Translations under genes and position numbers: made by a program
The notes under the pieces: model-generated
Databases searched by the model: none
Seen by the model: the letters and a program-made list of their open reading frames with translations, nothing else
Told to the model about the DNA's origin: nothing
Shown here: positions 18,519-26,925 of the stretch, in pieces
Numbering within the stretch: position 1 is the first letter of the stretch
Layout of the letters: every line of letters starts with the position of its first letter
Source of the DNA: an uncultured bacterium
GTDB lineage: Bacteria > Bacteroidota > Bacteroidia > Bacteroidales > Bacteroidaceae
Assembly (NCBI GenBank): GCA_905216095.1
Contig: CAJMSQ010000002.1
Coordinates: 60,425-124,424 of the forward strand
DNA length: 64,000 bases
Direction of reading: 5' to 3'

Positions 18519-18773
18519 ATTTTAACACTTCTTGCTTTCGGGCCGAAAATGTATTATCTTTGTACAGCGGAAGTGCGGAGGCGGGGTTTTCCCGCCTTTT
18601 TTCGTGCGATATGGCCGGCTTTCGCGGAAAAATACCCCGAAGGAAAGAGAAACTACATGGCTCGTGGTTTTTCCTACATGCCATGTAGTGTTTCCTGTCC
18701 CTGCATGTAGGGAAAAACAAAAGGGGCGTCGGTGTTCCGAAAAAGTGTAGAAAAGTTAAAAATGTTAATGTCG
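18519..18773 (+). repeat. 255-bp intergenic promoter-hairpin-palindrome element, copy 3
   Basis: The left end is ATTTTAACACTTCTTGC with TATCTTTG at 18555-18562. The short hairpin is at 18579-18602 (GGCGGG/CCCGCC, six T). CTACATG-C-CATGTAG is at 18674-18688, with further CATGTAG half-sites around it, and the tail GTTAAAAATGTTAATGTCG closes the unit. A short fragment resembling the left end (GGGATTTTAACATTTA) precedes it at about 18493-18508. The unit lies between the tamB promoter and the TlpA-like gene. Confidence 0.85.
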
Positions 18774-18872
18774 TTCCTCGGTATTTGCCGTTTTTCTTGT
18801 GACAAAGTGCCGTTTGCTGATGTCCGCCTGCGGTAAAACGGGAGGGGAATGCCGTGTATGAGTTTTTTTTAC

Positions 18873-18880
18873 TACCTTTG
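18873..18880 (+). promoter_or_regulatory. -7 box before the TlpA-like gene
   Basis: TACCTTTG, 33 bases upstream of the ATG at 18914. A -33 element is not clear. Confidence 0.5.
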
Positions 18881-18913
18881 CCGACATCGAAAAAGCAGAA
18901 AAACAACGCGACA

Positions 18914-19993
18914 ATGAAAAGAACAATCCTTATCCTCATGCTCGGTGCCACCGCCATGGCCGGCACAGCACAGAAGTACACCGTCAGCGGGAAATTGCCC
19001 GCATCGGCGACAGACGCCAAGGTGGTCTATCTCTATAATATGGAGAACCAGACACCCGACAGCGTGGCCGTAAGCAACGGAAAATTCACCTTCGAAGGCG
19101 AAGCCGCCGGAAAAATATTCGGCATAGTAAGACTTGATGCCGAATCCAAGTCAGTCCCCGTCATTCTGGACGGCAACGTAAGCGTGGACCTGGAGACAGA
19201 GACGGCGGCGGGAACATCCGAAAACGAGGGACTGACCCGCTACAACACGGTACACACCACAACAATCGATGCCTTGAAGAAGGTGTACGGGGAATACACC
19301 TCCTTACGCCAGAAAGGCGAAACGCCGGCCGACAGCGTGATGCAGCGCATTGAAAAAAGCTTTGACGAGCTGTCCGAGCGCATGATAGACAACGTCAAGA
19401 CCTGTTGCACCGAAAATAAACAGGCCAAATTTCCCGCCTACTTCCTGATACAGACGGCCTCACAGATGGACAAGTCGGACGTACTGGCACTCGTCGAGGG
19501 CGACCCTGCCTATATGCAGACCTCGCTGCTCGACAAACTGAAAGGTATGCTGGACGGATGGAGACGGCAGGCCGTGGGAGCGGATTTTACCGACCTTGTC
19601 ATGCCCGACACCACGGGCACGGAGCGCCGCTTGTCCGAGTTTGTGGGTAACGGCAAGTACGTGTTGGTGGACTTCTGGGCCTCGTGGTGCGGCCCCTGCC
19701 GGCAGGAAATGCCCCACGTAAAGGCGGCTTATGAGAAATACCACGACAAAGGTTTCGACATCGTGGGCGTTTCGTTCGACAACAACAAGGCTGCCTGGAC
19801 GGCAGCCATCGCCAAACTCGGTTTGCCCTGGCATCACATTTCCGACCTGAAGGGCTGGCAATGTGCGGCCGCATCCGTCTACGGCATCAACTCCATTCCC
19901 GCCACGCTCCTCATAGGTCCCGACGGAAAAATCATTGCGACGGGCCTGCGCGGCGAGCAACTTTCGGAGACCTTGGCCGGCATTTTCAAATAA
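18914..19993 (+). CDS. TlpA-like thiol-disulfide protein with DUF4369 domain
   Basis: 359 residues from the ATG at 18914. A signal peptide ending MAGTAQ exports it to the periplasm. Residues about 22-120 are a DUF4369-type beta domain (YTVSGKLP through VPVILDGNVSVDLE). The C-terminal ~140 residues are a thioredoxin fold with the active site FWASWCGPCRQEMP (CGPC, a reducing-type motif as in TlpA/ResA) and a cis-proline loop region SIPATLLIGPDG. This architecture is widespread in Bacteroidota. The role is probably periplasmic disulfide reduction or cytochrome maturation; the partner is unknown. Monocistronic by position. Confidence 0.92.
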   Translation: MKRTILILMLGATAMAGTAQKYTVSGKLPASATDAKVVYLYNMENQTPDSVAVSNGKFTFEGEAAGKIFGIVRLDAESKSVPVILDGNVSVDLETETAAGTSENEGLTRYNTVHTTTIDALKKVYGEYTSLRQKGETPADSVMQRIEKSFDELSERMIDNVKTCCTENKQAKFPAYFLIQTASQMDKSDVLALVEGDPAYMQTSLLDKLKGMLDGWRRQAVGADFTDLVMPDTTGTERRLSEFVGNGKYVLVDFWASWCGPCRQEMPHVKAAYEKYHDKGFDIVGVSFDNNKAAWTAAIAKLGLPWHHISDLKGWQCAAASVYGINSIPATLLIGPDGKIIATGLRGEQLSETLAGIFK

Positions 19994-20064
19994 CGGCATA
20001 CGGACAACGTGCCGCAGGCAGCACACGATTGCACGTGACTGCCGCGACACAAGACAGCAACGCG

Positions 20065-20099
20065 ACGGGGAGGACGGCCGAAAGGCATGTCCTCCCCGT
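20065..20099 (+). terminator. Hairpin downstream of the TlpA-like gene
   Basis: An 11-bp perfect stem (20065-20075 with 20089-20099, core GGGGAGGAC/GTCCTCCCC) lies 72 bases past the stop. Only a weak T run follows, so termination is likely but not certain. Confidence 0.5.
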
Positions 20100-20131
20100 T
20101 GCCTTTGGAACAGACTGACGGGTATATAGCC

Positions 20132-20412
20132 AAAAAAAGAGGCTGAACGCCTCTTTCCATCCTGACGGGCGGCAACATTGCCTTCACGGCCTTGTGCCCT
20201 CCCGCGCCCCGCATTTCGGGGCTTGCATCCGAGTGTTACCTATTACAATCCTTTACCCGGAACAGGATAATACCTGTTTTCCTATGTGACGGCTCCCTGC
20301 TTCCGGCCTTTTCCCAAAGACCTTGTCGCGACTTCCGCAGGGCCGTACTTTCGTTTTTGTGTTGGTGCGGCCTGTTTTATAAGTTCCATGTGTGCCGCAT
20401 GTCTCTCTTTTC
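20132..20412 (-). ncRNA. Candidate structured noncoding RNA, ~280 nt
   Basis: The minus strand has a promoter (20418-20448) and, 280 nt on, an intrinsic terminator (stem AAAGAGGC/GCCTCTTT followed by T7 at 20132-20156). No credible reading frame lies between. Several local hairpins are visible in the transcript: ACGGC-CCTGC pairing with GCAGG-GA-GCCGT, GGTCTTT-GGGA-AAAGGCC, ACAGG/CCTGT, CCCCG/CGGGG and GGCAA/TTGCC. A near-5' segment GCGGCACACAT can also pair with ATGTTGCCGC near the 3' end. It lacks the universal cores of RNase P RNA, tmRNA and SRP RNA as far as I can see. A Bacteroidales-specific regulatory RNA, perhaps 6S-like, is possible. Confidence 0.55.
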
Positions 20413-20417
20413 TGTTG

Positions 20418-20448
20418 CAAAGTTAAGCAGTGTATTCCATCCCTGCAA
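20418..20448 (-). promoter_or_regulatory. Promoter of the candidate structured RNA
   Basis: On the minus strand TTG (plus 20446-20448), 20 bases, TAACTTTG (20418-20425), matching the Bacteroidota consensus spacing. No gene lies downstream in this direction before the terminator at 20132. Confidence 0.6.
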
Positions 20449-20518
20449 GGGCGAGGCGCATTTCTTAATATTATTTCAGTTTGAAACGCCTTGTTTCTCA
20501 ACTACAGTTTACAAAATG

Positions 20519-20606
20519 CGCCAAAGCCGGCATCCCGTATGTACGAAATGCCGGCTTTGGCGTTCTAAAACAGAACTTCCGCGGCTGAAACAGCATACGG
20601 AAGTTC
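20519..20606 (-). terminator. Two tandem hairpins downstream of tRNA-His
   Basis: In minus-strand order: GAACTTCCG/CGGAAGTTC (20573-20606, 9 bp), followed by TGTTTT, then a 15-bp perfect stem (20519-20533 with 20548-20562, GC-rich core AAAGCCGGCAT) followed by CATTTT. Both would stop transcription from the tRNA. Confidence 0.7.
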
Positions 20607-20611
20607 TTTCG

Positions 20612-20686
20612 GGTGACTAGTGGGATTCGAACCCACGACATTCAGAACCACAATCTGACGCTCTAACCAACTGAACTATAGTCACC
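20612..20686 (-). tRNA. tRNA-His (anticodon GTG)
   Basis: A 75-nt cloverleaf on the minus strand. The acceptor stem has 8 pairs (GGTGACTA with TAGTCACC), including the extra G-1:C73 pair diagnostic of histidine tRNA. The anticodon arm is TCAGA-TTGTGGT-TCTGA with anticodon GTG. The T arm is GTGGG-TTCGAAT-CCCAC. The 3' CCA is not encoded (next bases CGA), so it must be added. Its own promoter lies upstream, so it is not simply read from folD. Confidence 0.97.
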
Positions 20687-20715
20687 ATCTGTAACCTTTG
20701 TTCCCAAAAGCGTTG

Positions 20716-20747
20716 CAAAGATAGGTATTTCTTGCTAAGCCGCCAAA
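20716..20747 (-). promoter_or_regulatory. Promoter of tRNA-His
   Basis: On the minus strand TTTG (plus 20744-20747), 20 bases, TATCTTTG (20716-20723), a full consensus match, 29 bases before the mature 5' end. Confidence 0.75.
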
Positions 20748-20823
20748 TTTTTGTTCTTTTTTTTACTTATTTCTTGCGGAAAGCCGTGTGGAAAAGTGCG
20801 GAAGGCTTTGCACCGGCCCCGGC

Positions 20824-21705
20824 TCAGTCGGGATAATACTCATGCTTGGCTGCGGCAAGCGTGTTGAGCATCAACATGCAAATGGTCATGGGGCCGACGC
20901 CGCCGGGCACGGGGCTGATGTAACTGCACCGCGGGGCAACCTCGTCGAACTTCACGTCGCCCGACAGCCGATAGCCGCTGGGACGTGTCGCATCAGGCAC
21001 ACGCGTGGTTCCCACGTCGATGACGACGGCGCCCTCCTTAATCATGTCGGCTGTCACGAATTCCGGTTTGCCGATGGCCGCGATGACGATGTCGGCACGC
21101 CGGCATTCTTCCTTCAGGTCGCGGCTGTGACTGTGGCAGACGGTGACGGTGGTGTCGCCGTGCTCCTTCTGCATCATGAGTTGCGCCATGGGTTTCCCTA
21201 CGATATTGGAACGCCCCAGCACGACGCACTTGCGGCCGCTCATCTCTATGCCGTAACGTTGCATAAGGGTAAGTATGCCTTTCGGGGTGGCCGACATGTA
21301 GCAAGGCAGCCCTATGGCCAGTCGTCCTACATTGACGGGATGGAAGCCGTCCACGTCTTTCCGGTAATCGATGGCCTCGATTACGCGCTGCTTGTCGATG
21401 TGACGGGGCAGCGGAAGCTGCACGATGAAACCGTCGATGTCGGCGTCACGGTTGAGGCGGTCCACGCAAGCGAGCAGTTCCTCCTCGGTCACATCGTCTT
21501 CATAACGCACCAGTGTGGAGCGGAAGCCACATGCCTCGCACGCCAACACTTTGTTGCGCACGTATGTCTCGCTTCCGCCGTCGTGCCCGATGAGTACGGC
21601 GGCCAGATGCGGGCGTTTGCCGCCGCCGGCCACCATGCGCTCTACTTCTGCGGCTATTTCCTTCTTTATTTCGGCCGCTGTTGCTTTTCCGTCTATAAGG
21701 GTCAT
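20824..21705 (-). CDS. folD: Bifunctional methylenetetrahydrofolate dehydrogenase/cyclohydrolase
   Basis: 293 residues, normal for the family, from the ATG at 21705; the frame is open further upstream but that part is antisense to dnaX. It interconverts 5,10-methylene-THF and 10-formyl-THF with NADP+, supplying one-carbon units for purines. Signatures: the catalytic YVRNK segment ([13 protein letters not shown]) near residue 50, QLPLPRHID, the conserved DVDGFHPVN, the Rossmann-type [17 protein letters not shown], and the C-terminal [10 protein letters not shown]. Divergent from dnaX, with about 275 bases between the two start codons. Cytoplasmic. Confidence 0.96.
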   Translation of the reverse strand: MTLIDGKATAAEIKKEIAAEVERMVAGGGKRPHLAAVLIGHDGGSETYVRNKVLACEACGFRSTLVRYEDDVTEEELLACVDRLNRDADIDGFIVQLPLPRHIDKQRVIEAIDYRKDVDGFHPVNVGRLAIGLPCYMSATPKGILTLMQRYGIEMSGRKCVVLGRSNIVGKPMAQLMMQKEHGDTTVTVCHSHSRDLKEECRRADIVIAAIGKPEFVTADMIKEGAVVIDVGTTRVPDATRPSGYRLSGDVKFDEVAPRCSYISPVPGGVGPMTICMLMLNTLAAAKHEYYPD

Positions 21706-21953
21706 GTTCTTATTATATATATTAAAGGTGTACGACATGGCAGGAACGCGCGTGCACGGCAGGGTGTACGTTTCGTTTGCCGTGTCAAAGTTACGACTTC
21801 TTGCGTCACGCACCAAATTTCCATCTTCATTGTTTCGGCGGCATGATGATGTTTTTCTGCGGAGATGCGTCTTGCACCACCGGTCTGCGCGGGCCGGGGA
21901 ATCCTGATTGTACAGATTGGCGACACGATAGAGCCTAATCCTATTTTTTTTCT

Positions 21954-21961
21954 TACCTTTG
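21954..21961 (+). promoter_or_regulatory. -7 box of the dnaX promoter
   Basis: TACCTTTG, 20 bases before the dnaX ATG at 21982. It follows a T8 tract; no -33 element at the usual distance. Confidence 0.5.
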
Positions 21962-21981
21962 TCTGCACAAAACCGGAACCT

Positions 21982-23757
21982 ATGGACAATTACATCGTAT
22001 CGGCGAGAAAATACCGGCCTTCCACGTTCGACAGCGTGGTGGGACAGTCGTCGCTGACCACGACGCTCAAAAACGCAATCGCCGCGGGAAAGCTGGCACA
22101 TGCCTATCTCTTCTGCGGACCGCGCGGCGTGGGAAAGACGACCTGTGCACGTATTTTCGCCAAGACCATCAACTGCCTTTCGCCAAATGAGCGGGGAGAG
22201 GCATGCGGCACGTGCGAAAGCTGCACGGCCTTTAATGAAGGGCGCAGCTACAACATACATGAGCTGGACGCCGCCTCGAACAATTCGGTCGAAGACGTCC
22301 GTTCGCTCATCGAACAGGTACGCATTCCGCCTCAGGTGGGCCGGTACAAGGTATTTATCATAGACGAAGTGCACATGCTCTCGGCGGCGGCGTTCAACGC
22401 CTTCCTCAAAACGCTTGAGGAACCGCCTGCCCATGCCATCTTCATACTGGCCACGACCGAGAAACATAAGATTCTGCCCACGATTCTCAGTCGTTGTCAG
22501 ATTTATGACTTCAACCGCATGGAAGTGGCCGACATTGTGGGCCACCTGCGCCGCGTGGCCGAAGCGGAAGGCATCACTTATGAGGAAGAGGCCCTCGGGG
22601 TAATCGCGCAAAAAGCCGACGGCGGTATGCGCGACGCGCTTTCCATTTTCGACCAGGTGGCCAGTTTCGCCAACGGGAACATCACCTACGCCAAAGTAAT
22701 CGAGGACCTCAACGTCCTGGACTACGATTACTATTTCAAACTGACCGACTCGCTGCTCAAAACGGACATTCCCGCAGCACTGCTGACGCTCGACGAAATC
22801 CTGTCAAAGGGATTCGAGGCCAATCACTTCATTGGCGGACTCGCATCCCACTTCAGAGATTTGTTAGTGAGCCGCGACGCCGTCACCCTGCCCCTGCTCG
22901 AAGTGGCCGACAGCGTACGAAGTCGTTACGAGGAGCAGGCCCGACGCTGCCGGCCCGCATTCCTGTACCGCGCACTGAAGCTTTGTAACGATTGCGACAT
23001 CAATTATCGCACGAGTAACAATAAACGCTTGCTCGTGGAACTGACGCTCATCGAAGTGGCACAGGCGGCAGCGGACGATGCAGAGGCTTGTGGGCGTGGC
23101 CCTGCGAAGAAATTAAAATCCATATTCAACTTGGCGGCCGCACCCGTGGTGAAACCGGCCGCAACTGCAGCAAAAGAGCTACCGGAAGCCGAAAACAACG
23201 TCCGGACACAGACCCCGCAGCCGACTACCGTACAGGTACAGAAAAGTACAAACGCGACCGCAGCGCCCCGACAGCCGGAAAAGCTGCGCACAACGGCAAA
23301 GGCGCCGCACACCATATCCATCCGTCTCGACCGACAGCAGGAAACAAAGGAAACGCCCGTCGAAAAGCAAGAGCAGGACGTGATTACCGAAGAGAAAGAC
23401 TTCGACAAGAACGCGCTCTACTATCAATGGCATCGCTATGCCGCACTCCTGCCGCGCGAACAGAGTGCCGTGGCCGGCCGGATGAAGAACATGGAACCGA
23501 TTATAGGCGAGAACTGGCAGGTAGATGTACCGGTGGAAAACGCACAAGTCATCGGCTACATGGAAACCCTGAAAGACGATTTGCTACACCACTTGCGCAC
23601 GCAACTGCATAATGGAAAAATCACACTGAACTTCCGGCTCATGGAGCGCAAGGAGCAGAAACGCGCGTACGGCCGCAAAGAACAATTCGCCGCAATGCTC
23701 AAAAAGAGTGCGGAACTGCGTGAACTGACCGAAATCTTCGGTCTGGAGCTGGCGTAA
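21982..23757 (+). CDS. dnaX: DNA polymerase III subunit gamma/tau
   Basis: 591 residues from the ATG at 21982, chosen because the canonical N-terminus ([20 protein letters not shown]) begins there and the -7 box overlaps the earlier codons. AAA+ clamp-loader domain: Walker [10 protein letters not shown], a zinc module with four Cys (C, then CGTCESC), Walker [11 protein letters not shown] and sensor 1 [17 protein letters not shown]. After about residue 370 comes a low-complexity Pro/Thr/Gln/Lys linker, then a C-terminal tau-like domain. It loads the sliding clamp and couples the polymerase to the helicase. No obvious A-run for programmed frameshifting to gamma was noted. Confidence 0.95.
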   Translation: MDNYIVSARKYRPSTFDSVVGQSSLTTTLKNAIAAGKLAHAYLFCGPRGVGKTTCARIFAKTINCLSPNERGEACGTCESCTAFNEGRSYNIHELDAASNNSVEDVRSLIEQVRIPPQVGRYKVFIIDEVHMLSAAAFNAFLKTLEEPPAHAIFILATTEKHKILPTILSRCQIYDFNRMEVADIVGHLRRVAEAEGITYEEEALGVIAQKADGGMRDALSIFDQVASFANGNITYAKVIEDLNVLDYDYYFKLTDSLLKTDIPAALLTLDEILSKGFEANHFIGGLASHFRDLLVSRDAVTLPLLEVADSVRSRYEEQARRCRPAFLYRALKLCNDCDINYRTSNNKRLLVELTLIEVAQAAADDAEACGRGPAKKLKSIFNLAAAPVVKPAATAAKELPEAENNVRTQTPQPTTVQVQKSTNATAAPRQPEKLRTTAKAPHTISIRLDRQQETKETPVEKQEQDVITEEKDFDKNALYYQWHRYAALLPREQSAVAGRMKNMEPIIGENWQVDVPVENAQVIGYMETLKDDLLHHLRTQLHNGKITLNFRLMERKEQKRAYGRKEQFAAMLKKSAELRELTEIFGLELA

Positions 23758-23886
23758 GGGCCATGCCGGCAATGCCATCCGGGCGACATACACACGTTGC
23801 AGCCGGTCCGGAAACGGTTTCCGGCCGCCATTCAGCTCCATGAGGCACTTACTTGAACAATAAAAACTTAAAAATAGAACTAAGAC

Positions 23887-24591
23887 ATGGAACAGACGTC
23901 CCACAAGTATGTCACAGTGGCATACGAACTCTTTTCAGACAACGAAAAAGGCATCCACTCACTCATTGAAAAGGCTCCGGCCGAACACCCTTTCCAGTTC
24001 ATCACGGGAATGGGCGTGACGCTTGATGCTTTCGAAGAGAAAATCGCACCCCTCACGGCAGGAGAGAACTTCGACTTCACGCTCAGCGTGGACGAGGCCT
24101 ATGGTCCTTATGTGCAGGAGCATGTCATCGAGCTCGACAAGGAAGTCTTCTGCATCGACGGCCGTTTTGACAAAGACACCATCTATCCCGGAAATGTCAT
24201 TCCCCTTGTCAATGCCGACGGAAACCGTTTCCAAGGCCTCATTCTCGAGGTAAAGGAAGACAAGGTGGTCGTCGATCTGAACCATCCCCTGGCCGGCAAG
24301 GAACTTCACTTCCGCGGCAGCGTCGTGACCTCGCGTGAGGCTACGCAGGAAGAGATTCAGGGCCTCATCAACCGCATGAGCGGAGAAGGTTGCGGCTGCG
24401 GCTGCGACGAATGCGGCGGTAACCATGACGGAGGCTGCGGCTGCCACGGCGAAGAAGGCCATCACCACGACGGAGAATGCTGTGGCAAAGGCGGACACGG
24501 TCATCACCACGACGGGGAATGCTGTGGCAAAGGCGGACACGGCCACCATCACGACGGCGGATGCTGCGGTGGCGGGCACGGCCGGGAATAA
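23887..24591 (+). CDS. slyD: SlyD-like FKBP-type peptidyl-prolyl isomerase with metal-binding tail
   Basis: 234 residues. The first ~160 form an FKBP domain with the inserted chaperone flap typical of SlyD (opening MEQTSHKYVTVAYELF; FITGMGVTLDAFEEKI; SVDEAYGPYVQEHV). From about residue 165 the tail is Gly/His/Cys-rich: first CGCGCDECGG, then three tandem units of the pattern GHHHDGECCGKGGH. Such tails bind Ni2+, Zn2+ or Cu+ and, in E. coli SlyD, feed nickel to hydrogenase assembly; the client here is unknown. Cytoplasmic. It sits 129 bases after dnaX; a hairpin separates it from aroC. Confidence 0.92.
   Translation: MEQTSHKYVTVAYELFSDNEKGIHSLIEKAPAEHPFQFITGMGVTLDAFEEKIAPLTAGENFDFTLSVDEAYGPYVQEHVIELDKEVFCIDGRFDKDTIYPGNVIPLVNADGNRFQGLILEVKEDKVVVDLNHPLAGKELHFRGSVVTSREATQEEIQGLINRMSGEGCGCGCDECGGNHDGGCGCHGEEGHHHDGECCGKGGHGHHHDGECCGKGGHGHHHDGGCCGGGHGRE
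24457..24582 (+). repeat. Three tandem 42-bp repeats inside slyD
   Basis: Units at 24457-24498, 24499-24540 and 24541-24582 each encode a 14-residue GHHHDGxCCGxGGH-like block. Units 1 and 2 differ at only a few bases and unit 3 is more diverged. Such in-frame tandem DNA can expand or contract by slippage, changing the number of metal ligands. Confidence 0.85.
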
Positions 24592-24632
24592 AAAAGTCTC
24601 TCCCGGCGTTTCCGTGCGGACGGATACAGGCC

Positions 24633-24664
24633 TGTATTGTGCGGGCCGCCGGCCGCACAATACA
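24633..24664 (+). other. Perfect 12-bp inverted repeat between slyD and aroC
   Basis: TGTATTGTGCGG (24633-24644) pairs with CCGCACAATACA (24653-24664) across an 8-nt GC loop. No T tract follows, and the aroC ATG lies 20 bases downstream, so it may be a weak terminator, an mRNA processing structure or a control hairpin. Confidence 0.55.
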
Positions 24665-24684
24665 AACCCTAATCTCCTTGCATC

Positions 24685-25767
24685 ATGAATACTTTTGGTA
24701 ATATCTTCCGCCTCACCACTTTCGGCGAAAGCCACGGACCGGGTGTCGGAGGCGTCATCGACGGCTTCCCCGCAGGCGTGGAAATAGACATGGACTTCGT
24801 GCAGCACGAACTGGACCGCCGCAAACCGGGACAAAGCGCCCTGACGACGCCGCGCAAAGAGGGCGACCGCGTAGAAATCCTTTCGGGAGTTTTCGAGGGA
24901 CGCTCGACAGGCTGCCCCATCGGCTTTCTTGTCCGCAACGAGAACCAGCATTCGTCCGACTACGACAACCTTCGCGACACGTTCCGTCCCAGTCACGCCG
25001 ACTACACCTACCGGTGCAAATACGGCATACGAGACCACCGCGGCGGAGGCCGCTCTTCGGCACGCGAGACCATATCGCGCTGCGTCGGCGGCGCCTTTGC
25101 CAAAATGGCGTTACGGCAACTGGGCATCACGGTCACGGCATACACGTCGCAGGTAGGCGGCATCGCGCTCGACCGTGACTACCGCCTGTACGACCTTTCG
25201 CGCACGGAGAGCAACGCCGTACGCTGCCCCGATGCCGCGAAAGCCGAAGAAATGGCACGCCTCATCGAGCAAGTGAAATCCGACGGCGACACCATCGGCG
25301 GAGTCATCACGGGAGTCATCCGCGGATGCCCGGCGGGTCTGGGCGAACCGGTCTTCGGTAAACTTCACGCCGCGCTCGGAGGTGCCATGCTGGGCATCAA
25401 TGCGGTGAAAGGCTTCGAATACGGAGAAGGCTTTGCGGGAGTGACGGCGCGCGGCAGCGAACAGAACGACAGGTTCGTGCCCGACGGGCATGGCGGCGTC
25501 ACGACGGCCACCAACCGCAGCGGAGGCATACAGGGAGGCATAAGTAACGGCAACGACATCTGTTTCAGGGTGGCGTTCAAGCCCGTCGCCACCATCCTGC
25601 AGGAGCAGCAGACGGTCGATGTGCACGGCAATGCCGTCTCGCTGACGGCCCGCGGGCGGCACGACCCATGCGTGTTGCCGAGAGCCGTACCTGTGGTCGA
25701 AGCAATGGCGGCCATGACGGTGCTGGACTTCTATCTTTTGAACCTGAGTGCGCGGCTGAAATGTTAA
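24685..25767 (+). CDS. aroC: Chorismate synthase
   Basis: 360 residues, normal length. It converts 5-enolpyruvylshikimate 3-phosphate to chorismate with reduced FMN, the last common step to aromatic amino acids, folate and quinones. Visible signatures: the N-terminal [16 protein letters not shown], the [15 protein letters not shown] segment, the central conserved [16 protein letters not shown] and the C-terminal [17 protein letters not shown]. It stands alone among the shikimate genes here. Cytoplasmic. Confidence 0.97.
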   Translation: MNTFGNIFRLTTFGESHGPGVGGVIDGFPAGVEIDMDFVQHELDRRKPGQSALTTPRKEGDRVEILSGVFEGRSTGCPIGFLVRNENQHSSDYDNLRDTFRPSHADYTYRCKYGIRDHRGGGRSSARETISRCVGGAFAKMALRQLGITVTAYTSQVGGIALDRDYRLYDLSRTESNAVRCPDAAKAEEMARLIEQVKSDGDTIGGVITGVIRGCPAGLGEPVFGKLHAALGGAMLGINAVKGFEYGEGFAGVTARGSEQNDRFVPDGHGGVTTATNRSGGIQGGISNGNDICFRVAFKPVATILQEQQTVDVHGNAVSLTARGRHDPCVLPRAVPVVEAMAAMTVLDFYLLNLSARLKC

Positions 25768-25802
25768 ATATTAAGCCAAAACGAAAAAATAACACATATT
25801 CC

Positions 25803-25833
25803 TTGCAGACTTTAGCAGGAAAGTTTATATTTG
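25803..25833 (+). promoter_or_regulatory. Orphan promoter after aroC
   Basis: TTG at 25803-25805, 20 bases, TATATTTG at 25826-25833, an excellent consensus match. It reads toward repeat copy 4 and the 3' end of the his operon, where no plus-strand gene exists. Confidence 0.65.
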
Positions 25834-25838
25834 CGACA

Positions 25839-25935
25839 TACAGTTGTCGTGAAGATAACGTAATTAGTAGTTAAGTCTAGTTTAGTTTTTGTGTTGGTTA
25901 ATGGAGGCCCGTAGAGACGGACTTCCATTAATTTG
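25839..25935 (+). ncRNA. Candidate small RNA from the orphan promoter
   Basis: Predicted start about 6 bases after the -7 box. Within the next 100 bases is a stable hairpin, TTAATGGAGG (about 25899-25908) pairing with CTTCCATTAA, around the sequence CCCGTAGAGACGGA. No start codon with a meaningful frame is present, and no T-rich terminator is obvious after the hairpin, so the 3' end is a guess. Confidence 0.4.
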
Positions 25936-26010
25936 CATAAACGGCACAGAGCCGCTTCCCCCACCGGTGTTTTTTCCGGACAAGCCTGTACTGTCAGCCG
26001 GCCGCCGGCA

Positions 26011-26265
26011 ATTTTAACACTTCTTGCTTTTGGCCGAAAAATGTATTATCTTTGTATTGCGAAAGCAGGAAGGACGGCCAAAGCCGCCCTTTATTCGTAT
26101 CCATAGGCCCGTTCCGGGGAGAAACCGGCCCTATGAAAGGAAAAACTACATGGCATGTACGAACGACTACAAGCCATGTAGTTATTTTTGTCCCTACATG
26201 TCGGGGAAACTACAAGCCATGTACGCCGCCCCGAAAGTGAGTGAAAGTTAAAAATGTTAATGTCG
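26011..26265 (+). repeat. 255-bp intergenic promoter-hairpin-palindrome element, copy 4
   Basis: The left end is ATTTTAACACTTCTTGC with TATCTTTG at 26047-26054. The short hairpin is at 26071-26090 (AGG-CGGC/GCCG-CCT with one A/C mismatch) and its T run is weak. CTACATGGCATGTAC is at 26146-26160. An 11-bp hairpin is AACTACATGGC (26144-26154) with GCCATGTAGTT (26173-26183). The tail GTTAAAAATGTTAATGTCG ends 16 bases before the hisIE stop, in convergent orientation. Confidence 0.85.
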
Positions 26266-26281
26266 GGTGCCGGCGGAAGCC

Positions 26282-26881
26282 TCAGCGGTGGCGTTTGGCC
26301 AGTTCCCGCTCCACGTCTTCTATGCCCATGCCCATCTGTTCCAGCAGGACGAGCAGATGATATACCAGGTCGGAAGCTTCGTAAATAAACCTGTCTCGGT
26401 TTCCGTCTACGGCTTCGACGACGCTCTCCACGGCTTCCTCGCCCACCTTTTGGGCAATTTTCTTCACCCCCTTGATGAAGAGGCGCGTGGTGTAGGAGTT
26501 CTCGGGCATTTCTTCGTGCCGGCGACGGATGAGCGCGGCCAGCGTGCGCACGAATCCCTCGTCCTCGGGCGTGTCGAAGCAGGCCGTCGTCCCGCGGTGG
26601 CACGTGGGTCCGACGGGATGCGCCTTGACGAGCAGCGTGTCGGCATCGCAGTCGGCGTAGGTTTCTACCACTTCGAGGTAGTTGCCGCTGGTCTCGCCTT
26701 TGGTCCACAGGCAGTTGCGCGTGCGGCTGAAGAACGTGACGCGACCCTCGCGCATCGTCTTGTCGAAAGCCGCCTCGTTCATATATCCGAGCATGAGCAC
26801 CTTGAGTGTCACGGCATCTTGTACCACGACGGGCAGCAGTCCGTCGGCGCACTTGGAGAGGTTGAAATCAGAAAAAGTCAT
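26282..26881 (-). CDS. hisIE: Phosphoribosyl-AMP cyclohydrolase/phosphoribosyl-ATP pyrophosphatase
   Basis: 199 residues, the bifunctional fusion found in Bacteroidota and enterobacteria. HisI domain about residues 1-110 (VTFFSRTRNCLWTKGETSGN, zinc Cys in DCDADTLLVKAHPVGPTCH). HisE domain about 110-199 (ENSYTTRLFIKGVKKIAQKV, then EAVESVVEA). It carries out steps 2 and 3 of histidine synthesis. Start at the ATG 26881, 44 bases after the hisF stop; longer upstream readings are antisense to hisF. Last gene of the his operon, and the repeat element abuts its 3' end. Confidence 0.96.
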   Translation of the reverse strand: MTFSDFNLSKCADGLLPVVVQDAVTLKVLMLGYMNEAAFDKTMREGRVTFFSRTRNCLWTKGETSGNYLEVVETYADCDADTLLVKAHPVGPTCHRGTTACFDTPEDEGFVRTLAALIRRRHEEMPENSYTTRLFIKGVKKIAQKVGEEAVESVVEAVDGNRDRFIYEASDLVYHLLVLLEQMGMGIEDVERELAKRHR

Positions 26882-26925
26882 GTGGTTCGTTTTTTTCGGG
26901 AACGGTTGTGAAATGGATGCCGCGG

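Noticed and set aside
20132..20412. RNase P RNA, tmRNA or SRP RNA identity for the candidate RNA
   Set aside because: The GAGGAAAGUCC-type RNase P core, a tRNA-like 3' end and the SRP domain-IV GGAA loop context were not found.
20824..22611. A 595-residue folD fusion read through from the dnaX region
   Set aside because: The extra N-terminus is antisense to dnaX; folD has a normal N-terminus at the ATG 21705 and normal length.
23808..23824. Hairpin after dnaX as a terminator
   Set aside because: A 7-bp stem (CCGGAAA/TTTCCGG) without a T tract; too weak to call, and slyD follows shortly.
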